From NCBI RefSeq assembly GCF_001577835.2, contig NC_029520.1, positions 45,108,093 through 45,172,092 of the forward strand: 64,000 nucleotides of DNA, in the 5' to 3' direction. Positions 19,001 to 34,000 of the stretch are shown here, piece after piece. How positions within the stretch are numbered: position 1 is the first letter of the stretch; every line of letters begins with the position of its first letter. A program made the position numbers and the translations under genes. The notes below the pieces were generated by a model, which was not told where the DNA came from, did no database searches, and was given only the letters and a program-made list of their open reading frames with translations. The DNA is from Coturnix japonica. Taxonomy: Eukaryota > Chordata > Aves > Galliformes > Phasianidae.

Positions 19001-22000
19001 GACTTGTTTCATGCTTTTTTCGAGAAGGATGGGTGCTGACCTGGAATGAATACAGCATCTATTTATTGGACACCGTGAACCAGGTAGATGAATTTTATAG
19101 GTGCATGTTCTCTCTCATGCGTGTGTTTATGCTGTATTGTGAGACTCTTTAGGTTGTCCTTACATTTGTATGATATAGACTCATATCAAAACCTAAAAAA
19201 AGTTTTCTCCTTCTTCAAGTTGTCGTTGCAAGGATATACTCAAAATATATATATATTACATGTAACAAAAATATATTTAAAACTTTCAGTCCAGATACTA
19301 CCTTTGTAATCAATTTAAATACTTAGAAAAGCCTATATGCATAGAAAATATAGTAATTCATGCAAACAGAAACTTCATGCCTAGAAAATATGCCTGGAAC
19401 AATTTATTTCCTTTCTAAAACTGCTGGTGTCAGCCAAATAACTAGCATTAGATTTTATTTCCTATAGAAAAAGCTGCTGGCTATTTTATCGTTTATAAGT
19501 GCATATGAAAATAAAAGCAAACTAGTGTCTTTTTATATAAATGATATCAAATAATAGTGGTTTGGGGTTTTTGCCACCAAATTTTGTATCATTGAAGTAA
19601 TTGATTGCTCCTAGTTGAGACAGAAGTGATTAGACTCGTGGCATTACAGTAGAAATCAGTAAAAAAATTGCTCTGTACCAGGGTTGCAATGTGCTTTCTT
19701 GTTTCTTTTTTCTGTCTTCTTTTTGTTGTCTATGTTGGTTAAATATCAGAGAACCATTTGTTAAGAGCCTAATATTGTCCAAACCGTGAATTAATCTGTT
19801 ACCAATTATTTCTGTATTTGGTGACTCCTTACAGGCTTTGATCGGTGGATTGGAAGGATATGGTGATATTGTGTCTGTGTCTTGCACCAGCAATGAGATT
19901 TTTCTCTTAAAAGGAGATAGAGACATCATAAGAATTTCAAGCAGACCCGAAGGACTGTCATCACTAGGTTTGTGCAACTTAGCAAACTTGAGTATGTGCC
20001 TTGGGGAAGATGATCTCTGTCATACCTTTGTGGTTGGTTTTATGTTGTTATGTGTTTGCATACTGGGAAAAAATAAACCCAACATACTCGTTTCTCTGGA
20101 ATTGCTCATCTTTTTTCTTTTCTTAGTTCTTCCAAAAGACTGTATTTAGAACTCTGGCTTATCTGCTTGTCTGTGTCTCTGCTGTCTGCAAGAGCATTAA
20201 GAAATTAATTATATTTTTTTGAGAGTTGAACGACATTATCCTTATCAAATATATTTACTCTAAACAGTGTTGTGTGAGCAATCTGCTTTCACAACCATGA
20301 TTATCTACTTACTGGTCAATCTCAATTGTTTGGGTGGTGATAATTGAGTGGGTTGATTTTGTTCCACCTGTCATCACTTGTGTTTCACAGGAAATCTCAG
20401 CCTTTCCAGCAGTGAATAAGAAAGAACTGGCAAAGCACCCAAGGAATATTCATAAAATCTCTAAAAATAATTTGAAGGCCTTCTTTTAATATTTGGTGAC
20501 ATCTGAGTTTAGCATCTGTGTTCCTAGAACACTGTGAAAGGGATTCATGATACTTTCTTAATGATGATGCTGGCTGATTTCTCCTCATAAAAAGAACCAT
20601 AAACACCATTATCCAGCACATTAAGCTCACAGAAGGATTACTTGTGTATTTAAAAATCTCTTGTCTTAGCTTTCAATTAGCAAAATGCTACCATATATGC
20701 TGTGAAGTTCTGTTGGATGTTAGAGGACTTAATTTGATCCTCATGATTAGTGATAACTCTGGTCGTTTAAGCAGTTCAATACTCTCAAACTTCTAGGGAC
20801 TGTACTGTTTTATTCTTCTAAGCATAGTTGGGAGCAGTCATCTTGAAATGTATTTTCTTCTAATTACTACAATGATTTATCTGATCAGTTTTCCTTGGTC
20901 TTGCTGGATATTTTTTGTTGTTTTTTTTTTGTTTGGTTGTTGTTGTTTAAATTTCTTTTGCCCAAGATACTGAATATTTGAAGAAGTTGATAATAGATGA
21001 TGGTACTTAATAGATGATGGTAAATAACACAGTTGGGTCTTCCACACTAAAGACCTATAACCATTCTCTTTATGTGAACATAAAAGCAGAATTTTTAATA
21101 GAGCTTAGATGCAGAGTTCAGAGGATTCATTTTACTAAATAACAATGTAGATTTACTTGCATGAAATCTACACTGTATACGTAATTGAAATGTTGTGCAT
21201 TTAGACAAAATACTTTTGGATAAAGCTTCTTTTCTCTGAGCACTCTCCAACCCATTTGACGCCTCAGTGTTTATACCTGTATTTTTCTTTTGGTCACTTT
21301 CAGATGGGAATTCAAAACTGTTGAATCCTTCAACAGATACAAGTCCTCACTTGCTGACCCCAATATCAGTAGCTGCATCTACATCATCCAGCCTCTCAGT
21401 GGAAACAGATAAAAAAATAGTTACTTCTCCTTCAGTTGTTGGTGAAAAAGGAGACTCTTTAGTGAAAGATGATCTGGAAACTCCAATACTATTGGAAAAA
21501 AGCTTTGATAGAGTGGGAGACTTGAGCAATGAAACAAGAAAAAGGGGCTGCTCTGTAGCAAGTGAATCAAGAAGCAGGAGCAGTTCAGTAAATTCTGTGG
21601 ACAGTGGCTCTAGTTTTATGATATATGCAGACCAATTTTCAGAAGCTCAGAGAGAATGTCAGCTTTCTTCACAACGGTTCAGCACTATCAGCTCTGAAGA
21701 CTTTGACCAGGAACTCATTGTAAAGCCAATTAAAGTGAAAAAGAAAAAGAAGAAGAAACAAGGTAAGCCAGGCAGAACTTTGCCTGCCACTGTTCATTAT
21801 TGGAACGTGTCACATCTGGTGTATCTCATGTGAGAGCATTCTTGATGTGCCTTGTTTATCTTGCATCATCACATAAAATCTAAGATCTGACATCTTTGGA
21901 GTGGTTGTGGTGGGCCTTTTTTAAGATGAATGCCTGCTTTGAAGTCAGTACGTTGCTGATACCTTTCTTTTCAGATCAGTTTATTTTATTCCCTTAAGTT

Positions 22001-25000
22001 TGTTTTGTTTTATGTAAATGTGCTTAGTGTTGTAAGATACAGCTGTTGGCAATACACAGTGGGATTCTTCTTCCAGTTTTGTTGGAATTGTCTAACACCT
22101 GTTCATCCTAAAGAACTTGACAATATTTCTCAGCCACTCTTTTTTAGTTTATTGAAAGAGTGTAGGCAGTTAAATATTCTAAAAGATTTTTATGTGGATG
22201 TTGTAGTTTTAAAATGTCTTGTTACGCAGTCTTTGATTTTATATGTATCATTTAGTGTTCAAGTAGAAAAAATAATCAGTATGCCAAAATGTAGATTTGT
22301 TTCTATTCTTAGCACCCATAAAAACAGTAATTAAATCTTACTAATATGACTCATGCCCTCCTCCCCTCTCCCTTTTATTTATTTTTTTTTCTGTGAGAGC
22401 AGAAAGTGGAACCAAAAGAAACCACATCTCTCTGGAAGGTACACCAAACTACGAGCGTCAGCTTTCTGGTGACAGCCCGCATTCAATGAACGCAGATTCA
22501 TTTTCCATGACATCTAGCCTCATGAGTGGAAGCATTGATCATTTGAGTACCGGGTCTCCAGATCAGGAAAGCATGTTCAGCGTGGAGTCCAATACAGTCT
22601 TACAGGAAGATAACGGTTCAGAAACATTTAGTATCCTGCAGTCTCCCGAGTCTGCAACTGTACTAATTAATGAAGAAAATGGAAATACAGTTGACTTACA
22701 GAAACTTCCCAACAGTGACAGTGGCATGGGTACATCGACAATTACAGATGCTTTGACATCTGTCTCTCCTCCTATCCTCACAGAAGACTTAACAAGCACT
22801 GTTGTTACTGAAAACAACCACTGTGTGTTTTCTGCAAGCAATGAATGCTGTCCTGGAAAGCTAGGCCAAGAAGAACAGGATTTTAGTACATTATGTAAAA
22901 TAAATGAAAATCTAGATAAAATGAAGCTGCAGGATGGTGAGAAATGTTTTGAAGAGCTGGACCAAACACTTTTGGAACGTAGCAGTATACTTGGTGTTCA
23001 GGCATCACTGACACTGAATGAAAGTGATGAAACTAGTAGGGAAGACCAACAGCAGCATTCTCTAACAGTCAGTGCTCCGTCAGTTCCTTCTGTTCACCAC
23101 TCTGACATCTCTAAAGGTGTTGATTCAGAGCATAGTTCCATTTCTGGGTGGAATTTTGAAAGTGTAATCAAAGGTAAATCTACTACTAGCACTGCTGAAT
23201 GGGTAACAAACACTCATGAAAGTAAGGCAGAGGAGGAATCTGCCTCAAGTGATGAAGAGGATATTTATGGACATGGATTACCATATTCATCCTCAGAGAC
23301 TAGTGTGCCTGAAGTTGGTGCTGAGCCTGGTTCCCAGGATTTGGCCAGGATAAGCCTAGATGAAATGGTGCTGTTAAAATCTGATCAGGTATATGTTTTC
23401 AACTTAGTTAAAAATATTTTAAATCTCAACATTTTGAAGGAAAAAAAACAGCACACTTGCATGTAATGACTATTCTTTACATCTTTAGGGAGGCAGTTTT
23501 CTTTTTGCTTAGTTCAGCAAGTAAAACATAAAACCAAAGCAGCAATATGTGTCATGATTCTTATGAAACGTGATGTATCGGACTTCAGAATGGCGGTTGA
23601 GTCCTTACAAGCTGGAACAGCTGTACTATCTGCATAAACATTCTTAGGATTTCCAACTGGACAAAAATTTCTGTCATAAGCACATCCACTAAAGAGAGAG
23701 AATTAGGTAGTCATGCTTATAGGCTGTTCTTTGTTAGGTTTCTAGTAGTCCAAGTCATGCAAGATGGTGCTCCAGACTTCTATTAATGCTGGTTATCGTT
23801 CATGGATGGCATCTGGTTAAGGTTCATTTTGCCTGCAAATACTCAGGATGAGGATTAATGAGGATTAATGATTAATGATTAATGAGGATTAATCTTTGAC
23901 ATAAACAGTAGTTAGTGCTATTTTAAACACTAGTGTGTTTTCTTTTCCTGTTACCCTCTTTCCTTAACCATTATGGTTATGACTTAAACATAGCCAGAAG
24001 TAGGAATATGCATATAGATTATAGAAGTACTAAGATTAACTGTAAAACTTGTAAAACTGCAAACAAAACAAACAAAACATGAGGAGTTTTGGCAGAGGTC
24101 TTAATTGTTCTGTGTGTTGAGTTTGACCAAATACTTGTTGAGAAATGTTGAGTTTTAAGTTGAAAGCACTCGATTTAGTCACAGCTACAGCCCAAAGACT
24201 TGAAGCTATTTTTTTGCCTTTTTAAAATTAATTTTGGGCTGTCATATTCTGAAACATTTAGAAATGCTGCGTGGATGCTTACAGTATAGGCCACGTATGC
24301 AGATGACAGCATCTAGTTTTCTTTTTGCCGTATCTTTTGTTCTAGGATTTTTAGTTTGCAGTATGTAGTATGTTGGATAACAGCAGAAAATGTAGTTTTG
24401 TTTTACCCTAGGCATTTATTGATTAAGGTACAGAAGATCTTTTAAGTTTAGTGTTTTTAAAAATCAAGAATATGGCAGCTGCTTGTGTTTCTACAGCCAT
24501 TTTCTTGTGCAGTTTGGAGTCATCTGCCACTGTGCTGACTGTAGAGTTTTTAGTTTGCAGAGAGCTGGATGGGATACTCTGGCCCTGGCTACGGCATCCT
24601 GAGCCTGGCTGTCTCAGAGAAGTACATTTGGTGCCTGGACTACAGAGGCAGCCTGTATTGCAGTGCTCTTCCATCTGCTGGGCTACGGTGGCAGAAGTTT
24701 GAAGATGGAGTCCAGCAGGTGGCAGTTTCCCCTTCAGGTTGGTTGGATTCTACTTCACTGTAACTTCATAAATACAGAACTTTAGTAGAATTGTGCATTC
24801 TCTTTGCTTTTTAATTTTTTTTTTTTAATATTTAACTGTTATTTGATTATGAAATGATCAAATGATGAAAATGATGAAGAAAAACTCGGAGGATATGATT
24901 GTATCTTCAGTACATCTGTACACCAGGTTAATTTAGGTGATGGTCTTAGGTGATGAACTTGCATCACTCTCAGCTATTCAGATTGCTTCGGGACTGGTAT

Positions 25001-28000
25001 GCAAACAGAAGTTTTCCTGCTATTTTCTAAACTACAGTCTTCCTGCTCTGCTATTACTTTTCTTCCCCTGTCATGTATTAAAGCGCACCAGTCTTCACTT
25101 CGTGTAGATTTGCTGTCTGGTTTAAGAGGAAAGGTTTTTTCTTTGGATCTGTAGTTGAGTTTTGTTCCGGACAGAAAAATACCAGTGTCTATATTAGATC
25201 AGAGTATAAATTCATCCAGCTCATTATCATGTCTTTGAAACTAGACAAAGAAAGATGCCTGCAGGAAAGAAATAGGGCTAGCATGTCTGACATTTGCACT
25301 CAATAGTTTTGAATTGTAGAAATTCACCATTTCTGTGAATTTATTATCCCCTCAGTTGCAGGAACTTACCAATTGTTTTCTTGAGCCCATGTGGATTCTA
25401 GTATTCACAGTTTTGAAACTGGATATATTTACATGAGCATATTAACATGAGGGTAAAAATAGAATCAGATCCTGTTTTCAGGAATTATTCAAAGGCAGTT
25501 AATATGTTACTCTGCTATGAACCAACGTGGATGCTAATCAGTGGTTACGTTTGAAATTCCATTTGCTTTTCTTTTTCTAACTGGAAAAAGCTCCTAAGAT
25601 GGATTTGTGCAGTTGTGTTTCCGAGTTTAGTCTGCTTGTGATGCACTGAGAAATGGACAGGTGATAGCACTGCCCACTGGTGTATGGCATGGTGCAGTCT
25701 GCTCAAGTCTTTGTCACCAATCCAACAGTTATGATTTAGATTGTTAATAGTATTAGTGAAAAGTGAGAGGAGTACAGTTATCTCCTCTTATGTGCTTTTT
25801 TAGAAAGCAGGAAGTACAGTTTTTGTGAAAGGATTTGTTACAGACATTATCGGTGTCTCTGTAGATTTGTCGATGTAATAAGCTAGTGGGAAGCGAGCTG
25901 TAAGCTTAAGTATCTTAATAGTGGGTTCATTTTATCCTGATTTTCTTTGTTTGCTGGTTTTCAGTGTATGTGACTAATAAGTGATTTTCATTTAAACATT
26001 TAACAATCACACAGGATCTAATGATAAATACATTTCAGAAATGTCTATAGAAGTTGGCTACTGGTTCTGTTCTTGGCTTTAAAAAGAAACTGTATGGGTT
26101 TATAAATCTTGCATTTTAGTTTGGTAGTTGTCCTACCTCTACCTTTACTAATGCATAGGAAAACAAGTCAACATCTCTGTTGTAGTAATTGTTAAGTGAT
26201 ATTGTGTTCTCTCTATTTATTTCTCATTCAGGGGCTCTTCTCTGGAAGATTGAACAGAAAACTAATAAAGCATTTGCTTGTGGAAAAGTAACTATAAAAG
26301 GGAAACGCCACTGGTACGAGGCTTTACCTCAGGCTGTATTTGTAGCCTTAAGTGATGACACTGCCTGGATTATCAGAACAAATGGAGATCTGTATCTACA
26401 AACAGGTACCTGAATTAATGTAGCCTTTTGATTTTTCTAAGTTAAAATTTTAGAGCTCGAGTCTATTAAACAATTGCAATTGGTTTTAAACTTTTGTTCA
26501 CAGCCAAAATGTAGAAATATGTTGACAAGAAATTCAAGTGTAGGAAACAGCGTAAGTGAAAGCAGAACCTGTTTGCTTTGAAAAGAATATTCTGCTGGAG
26601 ATAAAATATACCACTTGATAATGAAAGGAAGGTAGTGTGAGATGGAAGACTGTGAATGGATTCAGAAGTATTGGGAAATGGTCCGCGGAGGACTGGGAAG
26701 GGCTGGGGAGCCCTTCCAGCTGTTTTGTCGCTGGATGTGAATGAGGCGAGGATCAGAGGCAGGGATAGTACAGTAGCAGCTTTGAAGCGATGGCCTTAGA
26801 TATATCTGCTTTGACACGAAGAGGATACATTTGGAAGATGTTCTACAGAGAGCATTCAGGGTAGATACATACAGCTAGAGGGAAGTCCATTTCTAGGATG
26901 AAGTTTGGGCAAGGAGAATTTGCACAGAGAACTGAGCTGATTGAGAAAAATCACAAGTAACATGCTGATGCAATTACTGTACAAGTAGAATGACAATGAG
27001 TAAAGGAAAAACAATAAAAGATATTAACACAGGACAGTGTTTCTAAGTGGCTGTCAGAATTCTTATTTATCTTCCATTTAGCTTTTAACTTCTTTTGTAG
27101 ATTTACATGCTGTAGTGTAATATAGAAATTCTTTTTGATCAAGCAAATTGAATAGCATTGTTTCAAATATATTCTGCTCTTAAATTGTTTTCTTTTAGTA
27201 TGCTCAGTAGTTAGAGAGAAGACAAGTGGCCTACCCAGGGTCACATTATATTGCCAATAAGCATGGCAAGTGACAATAGAAAGTGCACTTGATGCCCATC
27301 ACACAGGGCTCTGTGTGGGATTTAATCAATATTTTTCTTCCCTGTGAGAGATCGGTTTGATTAAATCAGCTTGCATTCTGCTATTCTTGGGCTTCTAAAT
27401 TTGTCATTGCCAAAAATAAATTCTCAGTATATGTCTTGTTAATGTGAGGCAGCCATTGATGATAGTTGCCTCTTCATGATTTTTTCATTCCCCGCACTTT
27501 AATGGAGGTTTGGAGCTTACTAATTGTCTTCTTGTCTTTCTAAAATATCACATACACGAGTCTATTCCTGCTTCATAGAACTGTAGAATGGTTTCAGTTT
27601 GGAAGAGGCCTTTAAGATCATCTAGTTCAGTCTTTCTGAGCTGCAAGAGCACATTGCCAGCTCATGTTGAGTCTTTCATCAACCAGCACTCCCAAATCCT
27701 TCTCCCCAGGGTTGCTCTCAAGCAGTTCTCTGCCCAGCCTGTATTTGTGCTTGGGATTGCCACAGGTGCAGGACCTTGCACTTGGCCTTGTTGAACTTCA
27801 TGAGGTTGGCGTGTCAAGCCTGTCCAGGTCCCTCTGGATGGCATCCCTTCCCTTCAGAGTGTCACCTGCACCACTCAGTTTGGTGTCATCTGCAAAGTTG
27901 CTGAGGGTATGTTCAGTCCCACTGTCTGTGTCACCTACAAAGATGTTAAATAACACAGCACTGATCCCCAAGGAATGCCACTTGTCAGTGGTCTCCACTT

Positions 28001-31000
28001 AGACACTGAGCCACTGACCACAACTCTCTGAGTGTGACCATCCAGCCAATTCCTTATCCAGTGAGTGGTCCATCCATCAAATCCATTTTTCTCCAATTTG
28101 GTGACCAGGATGTCATGCAGGACAGCATCAAATGCTTTGCACGAGTCCATGTAGATGATATCAGTTGCTCTTTATCCACTGATGCTGTAACTCCATCATA
28201 AAAGGCCACCAAATTTGTCACCCATTATTTGTTCTTGGTGAAGCCATGTTGGTTGCCACCAGTCACCCCATCTTTATTTCCCATGTGCCTTAGTAAGGCC
28301 CTCCTGAGGTCTTCTTGATGATCTCCTACTTGATTTAGAAGCATGAGAAGACTAAGCAAAAGCTTTATCTGTTAGGATGTTTTACCACGTAGGTTTGTAA
28401 ATCAGTCTTCAGTATAATTGTGAAAAAGATGCACGTTCTTCCAGGTTATAGGTTTAAAGATGTAAACTGCCTGTAATCTACCAGAACCTCTCTCCTTTCA
28501 GTACTTCTTGCTGTGGTGTGCTCTTCTGAAATTGTTCATCTGCCTCTATTCAGATCAGATTGTTTCTCCTTGACATGTTTGGGGCAAAAATTCTTGCATT
28601 GTCTTTACTGCTTCTCTAAGTCTTAACACATTTTGTATATGGAGATCCCTGATACTGACACTAGAGGGAGAAAAGGAACAGAAATGATGGAGCAGGACTC
28701 CTAGGCTCTACAAGACGGTGAAGGATGTACAATGTTTTATCTCTTAAAATATAAATCCATCAGTATTAGAGGAAGTGATAAATAGTTGATTAAAAGAGAT
28801 GACTATCAAGACAATAATGATCAAATGAGAAGTGTTAACATCAGAGATATTTCCCCCATCTTTTTTTTTCCTGTTGGTAGCTTTTTCACTTTTCTTTCAG
28901 TTGCAAAAAGTCCAAGTTTGTAAAGCAATCCTCCTTTTCTGATTTCTAGGCCTGAGTGTGGATCGTCCTTGTGCAAGAGCAGTAAAGGTTGATTGCCCTT
29001 ATCCACTGTCGCAGGTTACCTCCAGAAATAATGTTGTGTGGGCACTGAGTGAGCAACGGGCCCTGCTCTACCGGGAGGGAGTACGCAGCTTTTGTCCTGA
29101 AGGAGAGCAGTGGAAGAGTGATATTGTCAGGTAACGACACTGCAGCAGGACAGCTTCATAACCAGAGTGGAACAAGTTGTTTTCATGTTAGAACTCCTTG
29201 ATGTTTGCAAACTTGTTACCTGAACCTTGCTGTGGATGGCATGTGGGTATTATATGTCTGTATGTATGCACACATATCTCCTTTCAGTCATTGTTTAGAT
29301 GTATCCAGGGATTTTCTATCTGATGAATGGCTGTTAGGTAGTGAAAGAAACCACTGTAAACAGAAGTAATAATTCAATTAAACTTTAGAAAAGTGAGAAC
29401 TATGCTGAAAAGACTCCTAATAATTTATGATAATATGACTTCTTTGATTAAATACTATTTCTTTAATCTGTGGTTTAATGATTTTAATGTACTGAGTTGT
29501 TTTTTTTTTTTTGAGACCCAATCTCAGCATTTTCTTGGTCACTTGCCCAGAGCTTTTCTGCTTTCCAGTCACAAATTTTTTACAGATATTCTGGATAATT
29601 GTTATTTAGCTTCCTAGTTGATCCTGTGATTGGAGTAGGTAGTTTGCGATGAAGTTAAAAGCTCCAGGTGTTTACTTCTGGCTTTGAGAATCAGGAATAC
29701 AGTCTCTTGTAACATCAGCATGAAGCAAAAATAGAGAGAAATTCCAGTTCTTGCAGTGATATGACTTTATTTCCTCCTGAATACCCTGCTGTGAAGTTCC
29801 AACTTGTTACCTCCCAATCTGGTATTTGACTTTTCTTGAAGGGACTGAAGATATGTTCAGTGTCCTGTTCAACTCTGATATTTGCATATTGTTGAGTCAG
29901 TTTACTTAATGATGTTTTCTTGGCCTACAACTTACATATGCTTAATGTTCTTCTGCTTCATAATGAATTAGCAGAAAGCAATCCGTATTTTTAAGTTCTC
30001 AAGGAAAGTTCTCAGTAAGAAATAGCTTTGTTGCCTACTTTTTAAATACCCGATAAGATCATCTGGTACTGTTGACCTTCTGAGCTTATAAATGATTTTT
30101 TTTACAGGAAACTTGCAGTCCAACTCAGTTTTTATCTCTGCTGTGTAGATGTTTTCTATTTATGATACCTGAACTATTAATATTGATCTCTGAATAGGGC
30201 GAGGAAGTCGAAGGAGTTGTATTCATGGAGCTGCTTTACCAAAAACTTAAGCTGTCTATTTATTAACTAATGAACAAATTAGGTTTTTGTTTCATTGTTA
30301 CATTTCAGAGTTTCAAATCTTTAATGACCTTTGAAGGAGTTGAGTTTTGTTGTTGAATAGTTTTTACATGTGATAATTCAGATTTTATTAGTTTGCATAA
30401 TATTAACTGAAAATTTGAAATAAAACATATTTTTGAGCAACAGTTTAAAACTGCTGTTGGCAGCTTCCTGACAATACTATAAGCCTAAATTTGAAGTAGA
30501 GTTTTTAAATTTTCTTCTGACTTGCATTTCCAGTGAAATACAAGCTTTGGAACCTGTGTGTATAACCCTTGGAGATCAACAGACATTATGGGCTTTGGAT
30601 ATCCATGGAAATCTGTGGTTCAGAACTGGTGTAGTTTCAAAGAAGCCCCAAGGAGATGACAACCATTGGTGGCAAGTAGGCATTTATTTATTTACTTTAT
30701 TTTTTAATTATGCTTTCAGTTTAATCTTCTACCCAGGGTTTGTTTGTTTTCTCACAAGTTTCTAGGCATAAAGTGTAATGAATTGTATACTGAATAATAG
30801 CATTCTTCATTCACTGTATTAAAACTTCAGGATGATGATGGCTGAAATCCCTTTTCATGTTACAGAAAAGGGGAAAACAAATATTCCATGGTCATCCAGA
30901 GCAGCACCATGGTAGCTTTCAAGAATACAAGAAGTGGTCTACCAAGTTTTATCAGTGCTACATGTAGCTTGGTACCTTAGCACAGACTGCTTTTCTTCTT

Positions 31001-34000
31001 GTGCTCTCAAGCATTTCTTTCCTTTCCAGGAGTACCCAGACCATTGTCACCTTAATTGTCCATGATAAAACTTACACAGTCAATCATCTAGACCTCTTCT
31101 TACCACGTTTTTGCCACATGGCTTAAATTGCTACACTATACAGATTTCTCTCTTCCTTTTGGTAAACCGTAATTCCACCTCTTAATTTGATGGTTCATTA
31201 TGTTTTTAGTTGGAGAGAGACAATATTCCATCATTACAAAATGAAGGACTTTCTTAAATGCAGAATTTAAAGTGGATTGTTAGGTAGGAGGGGTTGCGGT
31301 TTATTATCTGTCTTCTAAATATGTGATAGATTTCCTGTACAGAAAACAAACTCAAGTGAATGGAATATTTTTTAATTTGATGGAGTATTCTGCTATTCAC
31401 TCCAAAGTGCAGTCATCAGTAATACTTTTTTTTTTTCTTTTCCAGGTAAGCATCACTGATTATGTAGTGTTTGACCAGTGCAGCCTGTTCCAGACAATAA
31501 TCCAGGCCACACATTCAGTGGCAACAGCAGCTCAGGCACCTGTAGAGAAAGTGGCTGACAAACTTCGAATGGCATTTTGGTCACAGCAGCTTCAGTGTCA
31601 GCCCAGCCTCCTTGGAGTTAATGGCAGCGGAGTCTGGATCTCTTCAGGCAAAAATGAATTCCATGTGGCAAAGGGAAACTTAATAGGTTGGTGTGATTTG
31701 AGTCTAATATTTCCAAATTAAGAAAAATAAACAGGGAAAAGTAGCTAAACTTCAGTTTGATCGCTACAGGAATAATCTGTGGTGAGTCAGGGCAGATTTA
31801 ACAAAGCAACTCCATGTTTAAAAACTGATTCTTTAGCAAATGATCTCAATGCTTTCCCATCCAATGGGAAATATTTTTCATGACAAATTTGTTGTACTCA
31901 AATGGACCATACACAAGTTACTCTTTTTAGTACTTGTGTTTCTTTTCTCTTGGGTGAGAAGGCATTCTTATGCTACTGTTCCTTTTATATGTAGGCATAG
32001 TGGATCACGGTTCAGGATCAATGTGACCACAGAGAACAGCAGTGTTGTGGTGTTACAGCAATAATGGAAGAATTGCTTTATTTTTCTAGATATATTTTTC
32101 CAAATAGAACTTTTATTTAGTACGGTTTTAAAGTAGATAAACATTAAAAATAGGCATATATTACTGGCTATTTAAAGTCATCATCCATTTGGTCTCCTGT
32201 TGAAGACCATTAATTTTCTCTTTTCCTGAATCCAGATTCTGTGTGAGCACGCAATAAGTGTATGTATATGTTGGGGCAATTTTCCTTCCAAAAAACAGCT
32301 ACTGAAAGACTGGTGCAGAAAGCTGTGTGTCTAGATTCTAACAGAAAATTAACTTTCATACTAATGATACTGTTTGTTCCTCTCAGGCACTTATTGGAAT
32401 ATTATTGTGCCTCGTGGTACTGCTTCAGCCACAAAATGGGTTTTTGTGTTGGCGTCCCCAGCTTCATCTAAAGAAGGTTAGTGAATCAACAGTGCGGGCC
32501 TATAAGGTCTAACTTTAGAGTGGGATTGATGGTGTAATTAAATATACTGAGTTACATCATTTAAAATGTTTGAAGTAAGATGGAAACACATCTGAAAAAC
32601 TAGTGGAGATAAAGTCATATCATTCTGACTTTGGTACAGTGACATCCTATAGAGAATGGGCAGTCCTTTAGGAACAGAAACTTTCTAGATTGCTGCAGCA
32701 TGCAATGCCAGAATTTGTGATGTGAAATCCTGGAGCATGCTTTGCTGTAATGTCTGTGCTAGCCAGCTACTTTTCCTATTGGTGCAGTTGTTGCAGCAGA
32801 GTTGCACGTATTATTGGTAAAACTGTGGCACTGGCATGAAAGAATTGCACTGTTGGGTAATGCAATTGCTAACAATTGCAACTAAATACACTAACTTTAT
32901 TGGCAAACTTGTATAATATAGTACTGGAAAGGTATGCTGGTTTTTCAAAAGCAATTATCAAGAAAGCAAGGAAAAAAAGATGAAGGGGAAACAGTGCACT
33001 CTCATGTCTGCCTTCTCCATTTTAGTTTCTTCACGTGAGAAGGTTTTTCAAGTGAGATCACTTGCAACTTACTTGATGTAAGGGGGGGAGTATTTCAGTG
33101 CCTAAATAAGCACTTAGGATGCTTATTTGTACTTGGAAGTCTTAGATTAAGATCTTTTTTTTGGTCTTCAAATGTACATTTTCAGGGGAAGAATTAGCTT
33201 TCTCAGAGTAGATTAGGAATGATTTTAATAACAGAAATCTCCTTACCATAGGAAGCTTTTTGTGGCTGTGCCAAAGCAACAAGGATCTGTTTTGTGTCAG
33301 TGATCAGAGTCCTCAGTTTCGTCCTTCTACGGTGCAGCTGCCACCAGAGACTGAAATGGTGCACTACTCTGCCTGCCAGGATGCCATTTGGGGTTTGGAT
33401 AGTCTTGGACAGATATTTATCAGAACGCTTTCATCCAGCTGTCCAACAGGGATGCACTGGACAAAACTGGATCTCTCTCAACTAGGTATGACATTTTTAT
33501 TGAATAGACTATCTATTAACTCTTAAAAGACAGTGTTTTCTTTCAGGTATGTCTTTGTTTTATTGATCTGGAATATTACATTTATTGGATTAAACGATAA
33601 AGTACTGCTTTGCAGCAGAGGACCATAAAACATGATAACCAACCAATGGCTGCTTTCAAACAGTGGTCATTGTTTGCAGGGCATTCCTTATGCTTTTGTG
33701 CTACTTACAGTTTGCCAGTTTGAGACCATTCAGCCTGACATGAGGCTGTGCAGATATACCAGCATCTTTACCTGTTTCTTTTACTATAAGTAGTGTAATA
33801 ATAAGAACACAGCCCTGGGCAGTTCTGTAGTCAAGGCCCTGCATTTTGCAGATAAATGCATTCATAGCAGTGACCAAAGCTTCACTGGAATCTTGGTAAG
33901 GTTCAAACTATGTTGTAAGGATTGCATCATTCATAGGTGATACAGCTGATGACACTCTTATGTTTAAGAGTTGATAGCGATCTCATGATTCAGCATAATG

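Larger units (their letters stand above)
16229..24553 (+). other. TECPR2: TECPR2 introns between the WD40 and linker exons
   Basis: GT-AG introns: 16229-16364, 16494-16867, 17000-17539, 17698-18770, 19084-19834, 19968-21303, 21763-22402 and 23389-24553. They hold mostly unique AT-rich DNA. Small tandem duplications lie near 20991-21024 and 23849-23893. I recognise no interspersed repeats or RNA genes. Confidence 0.75.

Noticed and set aside
24850-24900. ATGATGAAAATGATGAAG stretch, considered as a C/D-box snoRNA
   Set aside because: The C-box-like sequence has no matching D box, terminal stem or guide spacing, and looks like simple sequence.
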